Part shown: positions 39,017-48,869 of the stretch, piece after piece
Layout: the number at the start of each line of letters is the position of its first letter
Position numbering within the stretch: the stretch's first letter is position 1
DNA from: Rhodococcus sp. ARC_M6
GTDB taxonomy: Bacteria > Actinomycetota > Actinomycetes > Mycobacteriales > Mycobacteriaceae
DNA: 64,000 bases
Reading direction: 5' to 3'
NCBI RefSeq assembly: GCF_022810305.1
Contig: NZ_JALGQH010000006.1
Location: 160,011-224,010, forward strand
Program-made: the position numbers and the translations under genes
The notes under the pieces: model-generated
What the model saw: only the letters and a program-made list of their open reading frames with translations
Databases searched by the model: none
What the model was told of the DNA's origin: nothing

Positions 39017-40774
39017 ATGGCCTTCTCCGTCCAGATGCCAGCCCTAGGTGAGAGCGTCACCGAGGGAACTGTCACACGGTGGCTCAAGCAGGAAGGAGAC
39101 ACAGTCGAAGTTGACGAACCCTTGCTCGAAGTCTCCACGGACAAGGTCGACACCGAGATTCCGTCTCCAGTCGCCGGCGTCCTGACCAAGATCGTCGCGC
39201 AGGAAGACGACACCGTGGATATCGGTGGCGAACTCGCCGTAATCGGTGAAGCCGGCGATGCTCCCGCAGCTCCGGCTCCCGCCGCAGAAGAAGCTCCGGC
39301 CGCAGCAGCACCGGCGGAAACGCCAGCACCCGTGGCAGCAGCTCCCGCACCGGCAGCACCCGCAGCACCCAGCGGTTCTGCCGAAGGCACCTCCGTGACG
39401 ATGCCCGCCCTCGGCGAATCCGTCACCGAAGGAACGGTCACACGGTGGCTCAAGGCCGTCGGCGACGAAGTTGCTGTCGACGAACCGCTGCTCGAGGTCT
39501 CCACCGACAAGGTCGACACCGAGATCCCGTCGCCCGTCGCCGGTTTCCTTCTCGAGATCAGCGCTGCCGAAGACGACACCGTCGAGATCGGTGGCCAGTT
39601 GGCTGTCATCGGATCCGGCGCTCCCGCAGCAGCAGCTCCGGCACCCGCTCCGGCAGCACCGGCTCCCGCAGCAGCAGCACCGGCTCCCGCAGCAGCAGCT
39701 CCGGCTCCCGCAGCAGCCCCGAAGCCCGCACCGGCAGCACCCGCAGCACCGGCTCCCAAGCCTGCTGCTCCCGCCGCCGCCCCGGCAGCTCCCGCCGCCG
39801 CCCCGGCAGCTCCCGTAGCTACCGGTGACAACAGCCCGTACGTCACTCCGCTTGTCCGCAAGCTGGCCAAGGACAACGACGTCGATCTCGCGACTGTCAC
39901 CGGTACCGGCGTCGGTGGACGCATCCGCAAGCAGGATGTTCTCGCTGCAGCGGAGGCCAAGAAGGCTCCGGTTGCCGCAGCAGCTCCTGTCGCAGCAGCA
40001 TCTGCACCCGCGGCCGCCACATCTGCCGGCGTCCGCCCCGAACTGGCTCACCTGCGCGGAACCACGCAGAAGGCCAACCGGATCCGTCAGATCACGGCCA
40101 CCAAGACTCGTGAATCGCTGCAGACCACAGCGCAACTCACGCAGACCTTCGAGGTGGATGTCACCAAGATCGTCGCACTGCGTGCCCGCGCGAAGGCCGG
40201 CTTCATCGAGCGTGAAGGCGTCAACCTGACGTTCCTCCCGTTCTTTGCCAAGGCAGTTGTCGAGGCGCTGAAGTCGCATCCCAACATCAACGCCAGCTAC
40301 GACGAGGCCGCGAAGCAGATCACGTACTACGACGCCGAGCACCTGGGCATCGCAGTCGACACCGATCAGGGATTGCTGTCCCCGGTCATCCACAATGCGG
40401 GTGACCTCGGCCTTGCCGGTATCGCACGCGCAATCGCGGATATCGCCAAGCGCGCACGTTCCGGTGGCCTGAAGCCTGACGAGTTGTCGGGTGGAACGTT
40501 CACGATCACCAACATCGGCAGCCAGGGCGCACTCTTCGACACTCCGATCCTCGTACCGCCGCAGGCGGCTATGCTCGGAACCGGAGCGATCGTCAAGCGT
40601 CCGATGGTCGTCACCGACGAAAACGGCAACGAGTCGATCGGCGTGCGGTCCATGATCTACTTGCCGCTCACCTACGATCACCGTTTGGTGGACGGCGCGG
40701 ACGCCGGTCGCTTCCTCACCACTGTGAAGCAGCGACTGGAAGAGGCTTCGTTCGAAGCCGATCTGGGCCTGTAA
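39017..40774 (+). CDS. sucB: Dihydrolipoamide acyltransferase (E2) with two lipoyl domains
   Basis: The E2 core of 2-oxo acid dehydrogenase; in mycobacteria this protein (DlaT) serves pyruvate dehydrogenase. The 585-aa protein has two lipoyl domains (residues ~2-78 and ~122-200), each with the lipoylated Lys in the [14 protein letters not shown] hairpin, Ala/Pro-rich linkers, a peripheral-subunit-binding domain ([15 protein letters not shown]) and the C-terminal catalytic domain with the [14 protein letters not shown]is/Asp motif. lipB and lipA, which supply lipoate, lie downstream. The 278-bp region before the start (38739-39016) holds no clear gene. Confidence 0.95.
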   Translation: MAFSVQMPALGESVTEGTVTRWLKQEGDTVEVDEPLLEVSTDKVDTEIPSPVAGVLTKIVAQEDDTVDIGGELAVIGEAGDAPAAPAPAAEEAPAAAAPAETPAPVAAAPAPAAPAAPSGSAEGTSVTMPALGESVTEGTVTRWLKAVGDEVAVDEPLLEVSTDKVDTEIPSPVAGFLLEISAAEDDTVEIGGQLAVIGSGAPAAAAPAPAPAAPAPAAAAPAPAAAAPAPAAAPKPAPAAPAAPAPKPAAPAAAPAAPAAAPAAPVATGDNSPYVTPLVRKLAKDNDVDLATVTGTGVGGRIRKQDVLAAAEAKKAPVAAAAPVAAASAPAAATSAGVRPELAHLRGTTQKANRIRQITATKTRESLQTTAQLTQTFEVDVTKIVALRARAKAGFIEREGVNLTFLPFFAKAVVEALKSHPNINASYDEAAKQITYYDAEHLGIAVDTDQGLLSPVIHNAGDLGLAGIARAIADIAKRARSGGLKPDELSGGTFTITNIGSQGALFDTPILVPPQAAMLGTGAIVKRPMVVTDENGNESIGVRSMIYLPLTYDHRLVDGADAGRFLTTVKQRLEEASFEADLGL

Positions 40775-40790
40775 CCACACAGTTTCCCAG

Positions 40791-40826
40791 CAGGGGCGCC
40801 ATCTCCACCCGGAGGCGGCGCCCCTG
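40791..40826 (+). terminator. Terminator of sucB
   Basis: CAGGGGCGCC pairs with GGCGCCCCTG, with a second short stem CTCC/GGAG inside; TTGTTTT follows. Confidence 0.85.
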
Positions 40827-40838
40827 TTGTTTTCTCGA

Positions 40839-40888
40839 GTTGTTGTCCGAAGTTGTTGTCCGAAGTTGTTGTCCGAAGTTGTTGTCCG
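40839..40888 (+). repeat. Tandem 13-nt repeat, about 3.8 copies
   Basis: GTTGTTGTCCGAA occurs at 40839, 40852 and 40865, with a partial fourth copy at 40878. It fills the gap between the sucB terminator and the TIGR01777 gene, ending 15 bases before that gene's GAAGGAGG ribosome site. Confidence 0.95.
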
Positions 40889-40920
40889 TGAGACAACCTC
40901 ATCGAAGGAGGCACCGCGGA

Positions 40921-41808
40921 ATGCGAGTAGTCATCGCCGGTTCGTCCGGTCTGATCGGGACGGCATTGGTGTCATCTTTGCGCTCCGACAACCACGACGT
41001 GGTGCGTCTGGTGCGTCGGCCGACAACAGGCCCCGACGAATCCCGCTGGGATCCGAATCGAGACCGCCTGGATACGTCCGTCCTACGTGGCGCTGATGCC
41101 GTCGTCAATCTGTGTGGAGTCGGGATCGGCGACAAGCGGTGGTCCGGTTCGTACAAGCAGGAAATCCGCGACAGTCGCATCAGCACGACGGACTTCCTGG
41201 CTGAGGCCGTCGCGGGTGCGCACGTACCGGTGCTCGCCAATGCGAGCGCAGTCGGCTACTACGGCGACACCGGCGACCGCATTGTCGACGAGGAATCGCC
41301 CGCAGGTACCGATTTTCTGGCAACGACGTGCCGCGATTGGGAACTCGCCACGGAACCTGCCCGCAAGAGCGGAACGCGGGTCGTCAATCTACGCTCGGGC
41401 GTCGTGATGTCGCCGCACGGCGGGATGCTCAGCCGCCTGCGCCGAATCTACTCACTGGGCCTCGGCGGCAGACTGGGCAACGGTCGTCAGTACATGCCGT
41501 GGATCTCCCTCGAAGACGAATGCGATGCAATCAAGTTCGCCCTCGCTCATCCGACCCTCTCGGGTCCGGTCAATCTGACCGGGCCGGCACCGGTGACGAA
41601 TGCGCAGTTCAACGGCGCGATGTCACGGATCATGCACCGTCCCGCGCCGTGGATCGTGCCAGGATTCGCGCTCGAGGCATTGATCGGCGAATTCGCGAAA
41701 AATGGCATTCTCGGCGGCCAGCGGGCAATACCGTCGGCGCTCGAAAATGCAGGATTCACCTTCCACCACAACACAATCGGCGAAGCACTAGCGGCCGCGA
41801 TCCATTGA
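40921..41808 (+). CDS. TIGR01777 family NAD(P)-dependent epimerase-like protein
   Basis: A 295-aa extended short-chain dehydrogenase fold protein. The N-terminus [19 protein letters not shown] is the dinucleotide-binding loop; [20 protein letters not shown] is the family hallmark; LRSGVVMSP and the C-terminal DUF1731 part ([22 protein letters not shown]) follow. It is orthologous to Rv2216. The ATG at 40921 is fixed by GAAGGAGG. The substrate is unknown. It lies between sucB and lipB on the same strand. Confidence 0.9.
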   Translation: MRVVIAGSSGLIGTALVSSLRSDNHDVVRLVRRPTTGPDESRWDPNRDRLDTSVLRGADAVVNLCGVGIGDKRWSGSYKQEIRDSRISTTDFLAEAVAGAHVPVLANASAVGYYGDTGDRIVDEESPAGTDFLATTCRDWELATEPARKSGTRVVNLRSGVVMSPHGGMLSRLRRIYSLGLGGRLGNGRQYMPWISLEDECDAIKFALAHPTLSGPVNLTGPAPVTNAQFNGAMSRIMHRPAPWIVPGFALEALIGEFAKNGILGGQRAIPSALENAGFTFHHNTIGEALAAAIH

Positions 41809-41837
41809 GATAACGTTCGGGCGTAATCTCTAGTGCC

Positions 41838-42599
41838 ATGAGCAGCGCTGCCGTCTCCGCCCGATTGTCGCAACTCCCGATCACCGTCGAACGTCTCGGA
41901 TTGATCGACTACACCGTCGCGTGGGACCGCCAACGTGAGCTGGCCACAGCACGTGCCGGCAACATCGGCCAGGACACTCTGCTGCTGCTCGAACACCCCC
42001 CGGTGTACACGGCCGGTCGGCGCACCGAACCCGAAGACCGCCCCGTCGACGGCACCCCGGTCATCGACGTCGACCGCGGCGGAAAAATCACGTGGCACGG
42101 CCCCGGCCAGCTGGTCGGCTACCCGATCGTGAAACTCGCCGAACCCATCGACGTCGTGCGCTACGTCCGCCGCCTCGAGGAAGCATTGATCGTGGTCTGT
42201 ACCGACCTGGGACTGACGTGTGGACGAATCGACGGCCGCTCGGGTGTCTGGCTGCCGGCAGAGTTGTCGGGTGGGCAGTGGAAGCCGGAACGCAAGGTCT
42301 CCGCAATCGGTGTCCGTGTCCAACAGGGCGTCGCTCTGCACGGTTTCGCCTTGAACTGCAATTCGGTCCTGACCGGCTTCGACAACATCATTCCGTGCGG
42401 TATCCGCGACGCCGGGGTGACGACGCTGTCCCAGGAACTCGGGCGAGACGTCACCGTCGACGAGGTCACTCCGGCCGTCACCGAAGCCGTTATCGCCGCA
42501 TTGGACGGAAGCCTGCCCGTCAGCCAGCGGGACATCGAGCGCGTCACGTTCGAAACTGCCCCGGTTACGCCGACATTTACTACCGTTCAGTACAGCTGA
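41838..42599 (+). CDS. lipB: Octanoyl-[acyl-carrier-protein]:protein N-octanoyltransferase
   Basis: It moves octanoate from ACP to the lipoyl domains of E2 and GcvH. The 253-aa protein has [15 protein letters not shown], the [17 protein letters not shown] block with the conserved His, [21 protein letters not shown] with the catalytic Lys, and [12 protein letters not shown] with the catalytic Cys. The ATG at 41838 fits the family length. lipA follows 51 bases later. Confidence 0.95.
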   Translation: MSSAAVSARLSQLPITVERLGLIDYTVAWDRQRELATARAGNIGQDTLLLLEHPPVYTAGRRTEPEDRPVDGTPVIDVDRGGKITWHGPGQLVGYPIVKLAEPIDVVRYVRRLEEALIVVCTDLGLTCGRIDGRSGVWLPAELSGGQWKPERKVSAIGVRVQQGVALHGFALNCNSVLTGFDNIIPCGIRDAGVTTLSQELGRDVTVDEVTPAVTEAVIAALDGSLPVSQRDIERVTFETAPVTPTFTTVQYS

Positions 42600-42650
42600 G
42601 GGCCTTCCCCGAACCCTGTTGCAGCAATCACTCGGCGTAGGATCACCCTC

Positions 42651-43661
42651 GTGACTATCGCCCCAGAAGGACGTAAGCTGCTCCGCCTCGAGATCCGAAA
42701 CGCGGAAACGCCCATCGAACGCAAACCGAACTGGATCAAGACCCGAGCAAAGATGGGCCCCGAATATTCGGAGCTCAAGAGCCTGGTCAAGCGTGAAGGT
42801 TTGCACACCGTCTGTGAGGAGGCGGGCTGCCCCAACATCTACGAATGCTGGGAAGACCGCGAAGCCACCTTCTTGATCGGTGGCGAACAGTGCACCCGCC
42901 GCTGCGACTTCTGCCAGATCGACACCGGCAAGCCCGACCCCCTCGACCGTGACGAACCCCGTCGCGTCGCGGAAAGCGTTCAGGCAATGGGACTTCGGTA
43001 CTCCACCATCACCGGTGTCGCGCGCGACGACCTCCCCGACGGCGGCGCCTGGCTCTACGCGGAGACAGTTCGCAAGATCCACGAACTCAACCCCGGCACC
43101 GGCGTCGAGAACCTGGTCCCGGACTTCAACGGCAAGCCTGAACTTCTCGACGAGGTCTTCGCCTCCCGCCCCGAGGTTCTCGCCCACAATCTCGAGACCG
43201 TCCCCCGCATCTTCAAGCGCATCCGTCCCGCATTCCGGTACCAGCGCAGCCTCGACGTCATCACCGCCGCCCGTGAATACGGCCTGGTCACCAAGTCCAA
43301 CCTGATCCTCGGCATGGGTGAGACACCCGAAGAGGTCACCGAGGCGATGGCTGACCTGCACGCCGCGGGCTGTGACATCCTCACCATCACCCAGTACCTG
43401 CGCCCCTCGCCGCGGCACCATCCCGTCGAGCGGTGGGTCAAGCCGGAAGAATTTGTCGAGCACTCCAAGGCTGCCGAGGAAATGGGCTTTGCCGGCGTCA
43501 TGGCTGGTCCGTTGGTTCGTTCGTCGTACCGGGCTGGTCGTCTGTACGCGCAGGCCATGGCTCATCACGGACGCGAATTGCCCGAAGCCCAGCGTCACCT
43601 CACCGAGGGCGGCGAGGCTTCGCAGGAAGCCAGCTCACTGATGGCACGCCTGAATCGCTGA
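42651..43661 (+). CDS. lipA: Lipoyl synthase (radical SAM)
   Basis: It inserts two sulfur atoms into protein-bound octanoate. The 336-aa protein has the auxiliary-cluster motif [13 protein letters not shown], the radical-SAM motif CTRRCDFC, and the family end [14 protein letters not shown] with the conserved RSSYR serine that ligates the auxiliary cluster. It starts at GTG. Together with lipB and sucB it forms the lipoate and E2 set of the window. Confidence 0.96.
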   Translation: MTIAPEGRKLLRLEIRNAETPIERKPNWIKTRAKMGPEYSELKSLVKREGLHTVCEEAGCPNIYECWEDREATFLIGGEQCTRRCDFCQIDTGKPDPLDRDEPRRVAESVQAMGLRYSTITGVARDDLPDGGAWLYAETVRKIHELNPGTGVENLVPDFNGKPELLDEVFASRPEVLAHNLETVPRIFKRIRPAFRYQRSLDVITAAREYGLVTKSNLILGMGETPEEVTEAMADLHAAGCDILTITQYLRPSPRHHPVERWVKPEEFVEHSKAAEEMGFAGVMAGPLVRSSYRAGRLYAQAMAHHGRELPEAQRHLTEGGEASQEASSLMARLNR

Positions 43662-43672
43662 TCTCCATTTTG

Positions 43673-43716
43673 CTGTGCGCCTTTATTAACCGCGGGCGGT
43701 TAGTAAAGGCGCACAG
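43673..43716. repeat. Palindromic intergenic repeat, copy B
   Basis: Arms of 21 nt beginning CTGTGCGCCTTTATTAACCG pair around GG with one G-U. Its centre is the reverse complement of the centre in copy A at 38252-38303. It lies 12 bases after the lipA stop and ends 21 bases before the next start. Confidence 0.92.
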
Positions 43717-43737
43717 TGATGGACGTATCCTGGTTAC

Positions 43738-44508
43738 ATGGCGAACGGCAGCAAATCCGGCAGCAGTAAATCAGGCAAGGGCAAACCCACCAAAGAAGCA
43801 AAGGCTGCAGCGAAGGCTGCTCGCAAGCAGGCTTCCAAGGAACGCAGGACCCAGCTCTGGCAGGCATTCCAGATGCAGCGCAAGGACGACAAGCTCCTTC
43901 TGCCGCTGATGATCGGTGCCCTCGTGGGCGCTGGTCTGGTGTTCTTCCTGGTCGGCCTCATCTGGGGTCTTCAGTGGTTCTTGCTGCCGATCGGCATCGT
44001 GCTCGGAATTCTCGGCGCTTTCATCATCTTCGGTCGACGCGTCCAGAAGTCCGTGTACAAGAAGGCCGAAGGTCAGGCCGGTGCTGCTGCGTGGGCTCTC
44101 GACAACATGCAGGGCGCGTGGCGTGTGACCAACGCTGTCGCCGGAACCACCCAGTTGGATGCTGTTCACCGCGTCGTCGGACGTCCAGGCGTCATTCTGG
44201 TTGCCGAGGGTTCTCCCCAGCGCGTCAAGGCCCTCCTCGCGCAGGAGAAGAAGAAGACGGCACGCCTCATCGGCGACACCCCGATCTACGACATCATCGT
44301 CGGCAACGACGAAGGTCAGGTTCCGCTGTCCCAGCTTCAGCGCTACATGACCAAGCTTCCGCGCAACATCGACACCAAGCGCATGGACAACATCGAAGGT
44401 CGCCTCGCAGCTTTGAGCGCGCGTGGCGGCGGTGCAGCGATGCCGAAGGGCCCGATGCCCGGCGGCGCAAAGATGAAGGGCATGCAGCGCACGATCCGTC
44501 GACGCTGA
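43738..44508 (+). CDS. DUF4191 membrane protein
   Basis: A 256-aa protein with a Lys/Ala-rich basic N-terminus (residues 1-45), two transmembrane helices (LLPLMIGALVGAGLVFFLVGL and LLPIGIVLGILGAFIIFG) and a cytoplasmic domain with DAVHRVVGRPGVILVAEG and a Gly/Met/Pro-rich tail. It is orthologous to Rv2219, of unknown function. The first codons (NGSKSGSSKSGKGK) are serine-lysine repeats. Confidence 0.88.
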   Translation: MANGSKSGSSKSGKGKPTKEAKAAAKAARKQASKERRTQLWQAFQMQRKDDKLLLPLMIGALVGAGLVFFLVGLIWGLQWFLLPIGIVLGILGAFIIFGRRVQKSVYKKAEGQAGAAAWALDNMQGAWRVTNAVAGTTQLDAVHRVVGRPGVILVAEGSPQRVKALLAQEKKKTARLIGDTPIYDIIVGNDEGQVPLSQLQRYMTKLPRNIDTKRMDNIEGRLAALSARGGGAAMPKGPMPGGAKMKGMQRTIRRR

Positions 44509-44523
44509 CATACCGTGCACGTA

Positions 44524-44560
44524 AGAAAGACCCGGGTCCGCATCGGACCCGGGTCTTTCT
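44524..44560. terminator. Perfect 17-bp terminator hairpin
   Basis: AGAAAGACCCGGGTCCG pairs fully around CAT between converging genes, and both flanks give T-rich ends. Confidence 0.92.
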
Positions 44561-44575
44561 CTGTAGTTGTAGAGG

Positions 44576-45049
44576 TCAGCGAGAGCGGACCAGCAAAGTA
44601 CCCGTCGCACGATCCTGCATTCCACGTCCGTCGATGTCCGTGATGGTCGCCGGAATCACGAACACGAGCAGAGCCTGGCGGGCGAGGGCGCGCACAAGCC
44701 CAACTCGGATGGGCCCTTCGATTCGCGCCACCTGAAGGCCAACTACGAACTGGCCCGGCGTGAAGTTGAAGAGGCCGACCGTGACGACGCCTACCGCGAA
44801 CCACACCATCAGCGTGATGGTCGACGTCTTGCCGTCGAAGAAGTCGCCGGTAATCAGAGTGGCAACGCCGACGGCCATCAGCCAATCGATCATGAGTGCA
44901 GCCAAGCGTCGCCCCGAGCCGACCAGCGATCCCGGCCCCTCTTGCGGAAAGCCGAGCAACTCGCCGCGGTAGACCTGCTCGCGACCGTCAGAGTTCTTCG
45001 GCAAAGCTGCTTCGGGCCCAGAGAGCCAAGATCCGGTGATACGTGCCAT
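44576..45049 (-). CDS. RDD family membrane protein
   Basis: A 157-aa protein with the RDD signature near residue 47 (GRRLAALMIDWL), three transmembrane helices and the motif FNFTPGQFVVGLQVARIEG. It corresponds to Rv2219A. RDD proteins are poorly understood; some take part in ion or polyamine transport. It is divergent from glnA with 214 bp between. Confidence 0.88.
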   Translation of the reverse strand: MARITGSWLSGPEAALPKNSDGREQVYRGELLGFPQEGPGSLVGSGRRLAALMIDWLMAVGVATLITGDFFDGKTSTITLMVWFAVGVVTVGLFNFTPGQFVVGLQVARIEGPIRVGLVRALARQALLVFVIPATITDIDGRGMQDRATGTLLVRSR

Positions 45050-45150
45050 GCTGTCCAGGATAGGCGTCGTAGCAACGTAGTCCAGATTGCCGGGTTTTTG
45101 CTGTGTAGCTGGTCACATCACTTTCGGAAAACCCCAGGACATTACGGCGC

Positions 45151-45166
45151 GTAACACTGGCGAAAC
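45151..45166 (+). promoter_or_regulatory. GlnR-type box upstream of glnA
   Basis: GTAAC-N6-GAAAC matches the actinobacterial GlnR half-site pair (gTnAc-n6-GaAAc). It is about 100 bases before the glnA GTG and just upstream of a TTGACG (45173-45178) that may be a -35 element. Confidence 0.65.
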
Positions 45167-45263
45167 AAAGGGTTGACGAGCGGGCAACACCAGCTCCCTA
45201 CCGTCTGGCTCGACGGATTCACATTTTCATACACTTGGTTGAAGCGACTTAAGGAGCACGAGC

Positions 45264-46700
45264 GTGGCATTTACCACGGCCGAAGAGGTCATCAAGTACA
45301 TCGCGGACGAGAACATCGAGTACGTCGACATTCGCTTCAGCGATTTGCCGGGCGTGCAGCAGCACTTCTCCATCCCTGCGTTTGCTTTCAACCAGGACGT
45401 ATTCGAGGACGGCCTTGCGTTCGACGGTTCATCCGTCCGCGGCTTCCAGTCGATCCACGAGTCCGACATGATGTTGCTTCCTGACGTCACCACGGCTCAG
45501 CTCGATCCTTTCCGCAAGGCGAAGACACTCAACATCAACTTCTTCGTCCACGATCCGTTCACCCGTGAGTCCTACAGCCGCGACCCGCGCAACGTTGCCC
45601 GCAAGGCCGAGGAGTACTTGCTCAGCACCGGCATCGCGGACACCGCATTCTTCGGCGCCGAGGCCGAGTTCTACATCTTCGACTCGGTTCGTTACGACTC
45701 CGGCATGAACTCCGCTTTCTACGAGCTGGACTCTGTCTCCGGTTCCTGGAACACCGGCGCCGAGACCAACGCCGACGGCTCCCCCAACCTCGGTTACAAG
45801 GTTCGCGCCAAGGGCGGCTACTTCCCCGTCGCTCCGTACGACCACTACGTGGACCTGCGCGACGAAATCTCCACCAACCTGACTAACGCGGGCTTCGAGC
45901 TCGAGCGCGGCCACCATGAGGTCGGCACCGGCGGTCAGCAGGAGATCAACTACAAGTTCAACACCCTGCTCGCAGCAGCCGACGACCTGCAGTTGTTCAA
46001 GTACATCGTCAAGAACACCTGCTGGCAGCATGGCAAGTCCGCCACCTTCATGCCGAAGCCGCTCTTCGGTGACAACGGTTCGGGCATGCACGTCCACCAG
46101 TCCCTGTGGAAAGACGGTAAGCCCCTCTTCCATGACGAGTCCGGCTACGCAGGCCTCTCGGACATGGCGCGTCACTACATCGGCGGCATTCTGCACCACG
46201 CCCCGTCGCTGTTGGCCTTCACCAACCCGACCGTCAACTCGTACCACCGTTTGGTGCCGGGCTACGAAGCTCCCATCAACCTCGTGTACAGCCAGCGCAA
46301 CCGCTCGGCAGCTGTCCGTATCCCGATCACGGGCAACAACCCGAAGGCCAAGCGCATCGAGTTCCGCGCACCCGATGCTTCCGGTAACCCGTACCTGAAC
46401 TTCGCTGCACAGATGATGGCCGGCTTGGACGGCATCAAGAACAAGATCGAGCCGATGGCTCCGGTCGACAAGGACCTCTACGAGCTTCCGCCGGAGGAGG
46501 CTCGCAACATCCCGCAGGCTCCGACCAACCTCGAGACCGTCATCAACAACCTCGAGCGCGATCACGAGTACCTCACCGAGGGTGGCGTCTTCACCTCCGA
46601 CCTGATCGAGACCTGGATCGCCATCAAGCGTGAGCAGGAAATCGCTCCCGTGAACCTGCGTCCGCACCCGTACGAGTTCGAGCTCTACTACGACGTGTGA
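45264..46700 (+). CDS. glnA: Glutamine synthetase type I
   Basis: It makes glutamine from glutamate and ammonia; the main ammonium-assimilation enzyme. The 478-aa protein has FDGSSVRGF, the AEAEFYIFD metal site, [23 protein letters not shown], and the adenylylation loop [10 protein letters not shown] with its Tyr, so GlnE control is likely. AAGGAG lies eight bases before the GTG. It matches glnA1 (Rv2220), the last gene of the conserved block. Exported forms in M. tuberculosis are known, but nothing here shows export. Confidence 0.96.
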   Translation: MAFTTAEEVIKYIADENIEYVDIRFSDLPGVQQHFSIPAFAFNQDVFEDGLAFDGSSVRGFQSIHESDMMLLPDVTTAQLDPFRKAKTLNINFFVHDPFTRESYSRDPRNVARKAEEYLLSTGIADTAFFGAEAEFYIFDSVRYDSGMNSAFYELDSVSGSWNTGAETNADGSPNLGYKVRAKGGYFPVAPYDHYVDLRDEISTNLTNAGFELERGHHEVGTGGQQEINYKFNTLLAAADDLQLFKYIVKNTCWQHGKSATFMPKPLFGDNGSGMHVHQSLWKDGKPLFHDESGYAGLSDMARHYIGGILHHAPSLLAFTNPTVNSYHRLVPGYEAPINLVYSQRNRSAAVRIPITGNNPKAKRIEFRAPDASGNPYLNFAAQMMAGLDGIKNKIEPMAPVDKDLYELPPEEARNIPQAPTNLETVINNLERDHEYLTEGGVFTSDLIETWIAIKREQEIAPVNLRPHPYEFELYYDV

Positions 46701-46736
46701 TCCGCAGCCTGACGTAAGTCAGACATAGCGCCTCCA

Positions 46737-46772
46737 AGTCCACCCGTTCCGCATCTGCGGGGCGGGTGGACT
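46737..46772 (+). terminator. Terminator of glnA
   Basis: AGTCCACCCG pairs with CGGGTGGACT, with an inner CCGC/GCGG stem. Confidence 0.85.
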
Positions 46773-46870
46773 CGTCTCTGCCCCGCCGCATATGCCCGTA
46801 GGTCTCGACCTTCGGGGCGTGAATTCCGCTGCGGTCGCGCGACTTCTTACGAGTCCTTTACGATCTGACC

Positions 46871-47710
46871 GTGAACAACGAAATTCCCGAAAAGTCCAAT
46901 TTCTGGGGTAGACCCACCGTGTGGAAACTGCTCCTGCTGATCCTCGCCTACCTCGCCTTCTATCTTGCTGTCGGGCAGGTGGTCTCGCGTGTTTTCGGCG
47001 ATCAGATCGACACGGACAACGTAGTCGGGAGCGCCTCCAGCGTCATATTCGGCCTCGCATTGCCCATCGCGATCGGCGGTATCGCGCTACTGATTTTCAC
47101 GGCCAAAATGGGGTGGTTGCGTAGTGTCTTCGGCCCTCAACCTATTGGGGGAAAGCGCTGGATGTGGATCGGCCCGATTCTCGTCGTCGCCGCCATCGTC
47201 GCGCATCTGAGCGGAACCGACTGGAGCTCGTGGTCTGCTGGCGAGATCCTCTCGCTACTCGCACTCGGTGCGTGCGTCGGCCTCGCAGAGGAACTGATGA
47301 CCCGCGGTGTAGCAGTGAAAATGCTGCGTGACGCCCGCCATACCGAACGATTTGTCGCAGTCGTGTCGTCACTGCTCTTTGCACTCATGCACACGACCAA
47401 TCTCCTCTCCGGAATGGAAGCATCAACCGTCCTCTTCACCGTCGTTTACACATTCGGATTCGGAATGTGCATGTACCTGACCATGCGAGTGACGGGCACA
47501 ATCTGGGCCGCAATCGTGTTGCACGGCCTCACCGACCCCACGACGATCCTCTCGACCGGCGGACTCGACACTTCCGTGACGGAGACCGCCAGTGGAGCCA
47601 CCACCATCGCCACCCTCGTCACCGTCTTGTTGGTCCTCTTCGGCGTCGGCGCAATCTTCCTCATCCGAGACCGAACCAGCACGGATCAGCCGGCGACAGC
47701 CACAGCTTGA
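46871..47710 (+). CDS. CPBP family intramembrane metalloprotease-like protein
   Basis: A 279-aa polytopic protein with about eight hydrophobic segments. The CPBP (CAAX protease/bacteriocin-processing) motifs are present: GLAEELMTRG (EExxxR), FALMHTTN (motif 2 His) and LHGLTDP (motif 3 HxxxD). Such proteins cleave or bind prenylated or bacteriocin-like peptides in the membrane. No peptide precursor is seen nearby. It starts at GTG and stands alone after glnA. Confidence 0.85.
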   Translation: MNNEIPEKSNFWGRPTVWKLLLLILAYLAFYLAVGQVVSRVFGDQIDTDNVVGSASSVIFGLALPIAIGGIALLIFTAKMGWLRSVFGPQPIGGKRWMWIGPILVVAAIVAHLSGTDWSSWSAGEILSLLALGACVGLAEELMTRGVAVKMLRDARHTERFVAVVSSLLFALMHTTNLLSGMEASTVLFTVVYTFGFGMCMYLTMRVTGTIWAAIVLHGLTDPTTILSTGGLDTSVTETASGATTIATLVTVLLVLFGVGAIFLIRDRTSTDQPATATA

Positions 47711-47990
47711 CTGACACCTCCAGATCAATAGGTTTCCGAACACAATTCGGGCCGTCAGCACCAAACGGTGCCGACGGCTCCAATTTTCCTAATACTCGCG
47801 AGAACTCCCGAGCAAGGTGGGTCACATTCGGACGACAGTTTCGGACCGCCCGGTATTTCCTGTCCGACCAACCTGGTAGTACTTACGACACGAAACGGAC
47901 AACCGCCACACAATGGCGGAGCCGTAACACGCCAACCCGTGATCGATCGACGCAAGAGTTCACGGTCAATCACTCGACGTAAGGAAATCC

Positions 47991-48734
47991 ATGACAACAC
48001 CGGCTGGATGGCACCCCGACCCCGAAGGCTCCGGACAACTGCGGTGGTGGGACGGACAACAGTGGACGGCGTCACTTCAGCCGCCCCCGACGAGCCCGAC
48101 GAGCCCGACCAGCCAGATACCGTACGAACATGTGTCAGACCCGCAGGCTGACCCGGAGTCCGGTAAACCCGCACGCAAAAAGTGGCCGTGGATCGCCGGC
48201 GCCGTCGTAGTGCTCCTTGTCATTATCGGTGTGGCTACTTCTACCAATAAATCGTCTGATGTTGCATCGAGCGGCCAGCCGACCACGACACAGTCCACTG
48301 CGATCGAGAAGGCTCCGGTCACAACGAAGTCGACAACCTCAGCTCAGGCCCCGCCGCCCTCAAAGGTGCCCGTGGCACCCGTCGAAACAGTGACGCTGGC
48401 ACCCACTACGACGACCACCGCACCGGCCAGGCCGGAGCCCGGAATGACGGGTGGGCAAAAGAACGCTGTACGAGCGGCGAAAAGCTATCTCGACTATTCC
48501 GCCTTCTCACGACAGGGCCTGATTGAGCAGCTGGAGTACGAGGACTACTCGACTGCGGACGCAACTTTCGCTGTGGACTCCGTTGCGCCTGATTGGAATG
48601 AGCAGGCGGCAAAGGCTGCCGCAACCTACCTCGACTACTCCGCCTTCTCACGACAGGGCCTGATTGACCAGCTGATCTACGAGGGCTACACCACCGCACA
48701 GGCGCAGTACGGAGTCGAACAGACCGGCATCTAG
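47991..48734 (+). CDS. DUF2510 protein with transmembrane segment and two Ltp (PF07553-like) repeats
   Basis: A 247-aa protein. Residues 1-28 form a DUF2510 module (AGWHPDPEGSGQLRWWDGQQWT) followed by a Pro/Thr/Ser linker, a basic stop and one transmembrane helix (WIAGAVVVLLVIIGVAT). An external Thr/Pro-rich spacer leads to two similar units of about 47 residues, each with YLDYSAFSRQGLI, the hallmark of the host-cell-surface-exposed lipoprotein (Ltp) family known from phages and Gram-positive bacteria. The DNA of the two units is nearly identical over 38 bases. Its ATG follows AAGGAA. The 280-bp region upstream (47711-47990) holds no gene. Confidence 0.8.
   Translation: MTTPAGWHPDPEGSGQLRWWDGQQWTASLQPPPTSPTSPTSQIPYEHVSDPQADPESGKPARKKWPWIAGAVVVLLVIIGVATSTNKSSDVASSGQPTTTQSTAIEKAPVTTKSTTSAQAPPPSKVPVAPVETVTLAPTTTTTAPARPEPGMTGGQKNAVRAAKSYLDYSAFSRQGLIEQLEYEDYSTADATFAVDSVAPDWNEQAAKAAATYLDYSAFSRQGLIDQLIYEGYTTAQAQYGVEQTGI
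48489..48667 (+). repeat. Internal duplicated 38-nt segment (Ltp units)
   Basis: The 38-nt stretch beginning CTCGACTATTCCGCC at 48489 recurs at 48630 with a single T-to-C change, 141 bases apart. It encodes LDYSAFSRQGLI in both units, so the copies duplicated recently or are kept alike by conversion. Confidence 0.9.
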
Positions 48735-48869
48735 CGTCCCGCGTCTGTTTCGGGCCCATTCGAAATGGCTATTCCCAGAGCGTTGGTCACCAATGTCGGT
48801 GTCGCACGTTCACTCTCGTTCCTGCATCCGCAAGTGTTCAAGGTATAGCCCAGCCACGGAAGGTCGGAC

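Noticed and set aside
39044..40780. A 578-codon minus-strand frame rich in Gly, Cys and Ser
   Set aside because: It mirrors the Ala/Pro linkers and lipoyl domains of sucB; the Gly-Cys repeats come from reverse-complement reading of alanine codons.
40839..40888. Considered a CRISPR-like array or replication iterons
   Set aside because: The units are only 13 nt, directly adjacent without spacers, and no cas or replication genes are nearby.
41547..43598. A 683-codon minus-strand frame
   Set aside because: It runs across three real genes (epimerase end, lipB, lipA) on the other strand and shows no family similarity.
45173..45204. A TTGACG / TACCGT promoter pair for glnA
   Set aside because: The spacer would be 20 bases, outside the usual 16-18, so I do not call the -10; only the GlnR-type box is reported.
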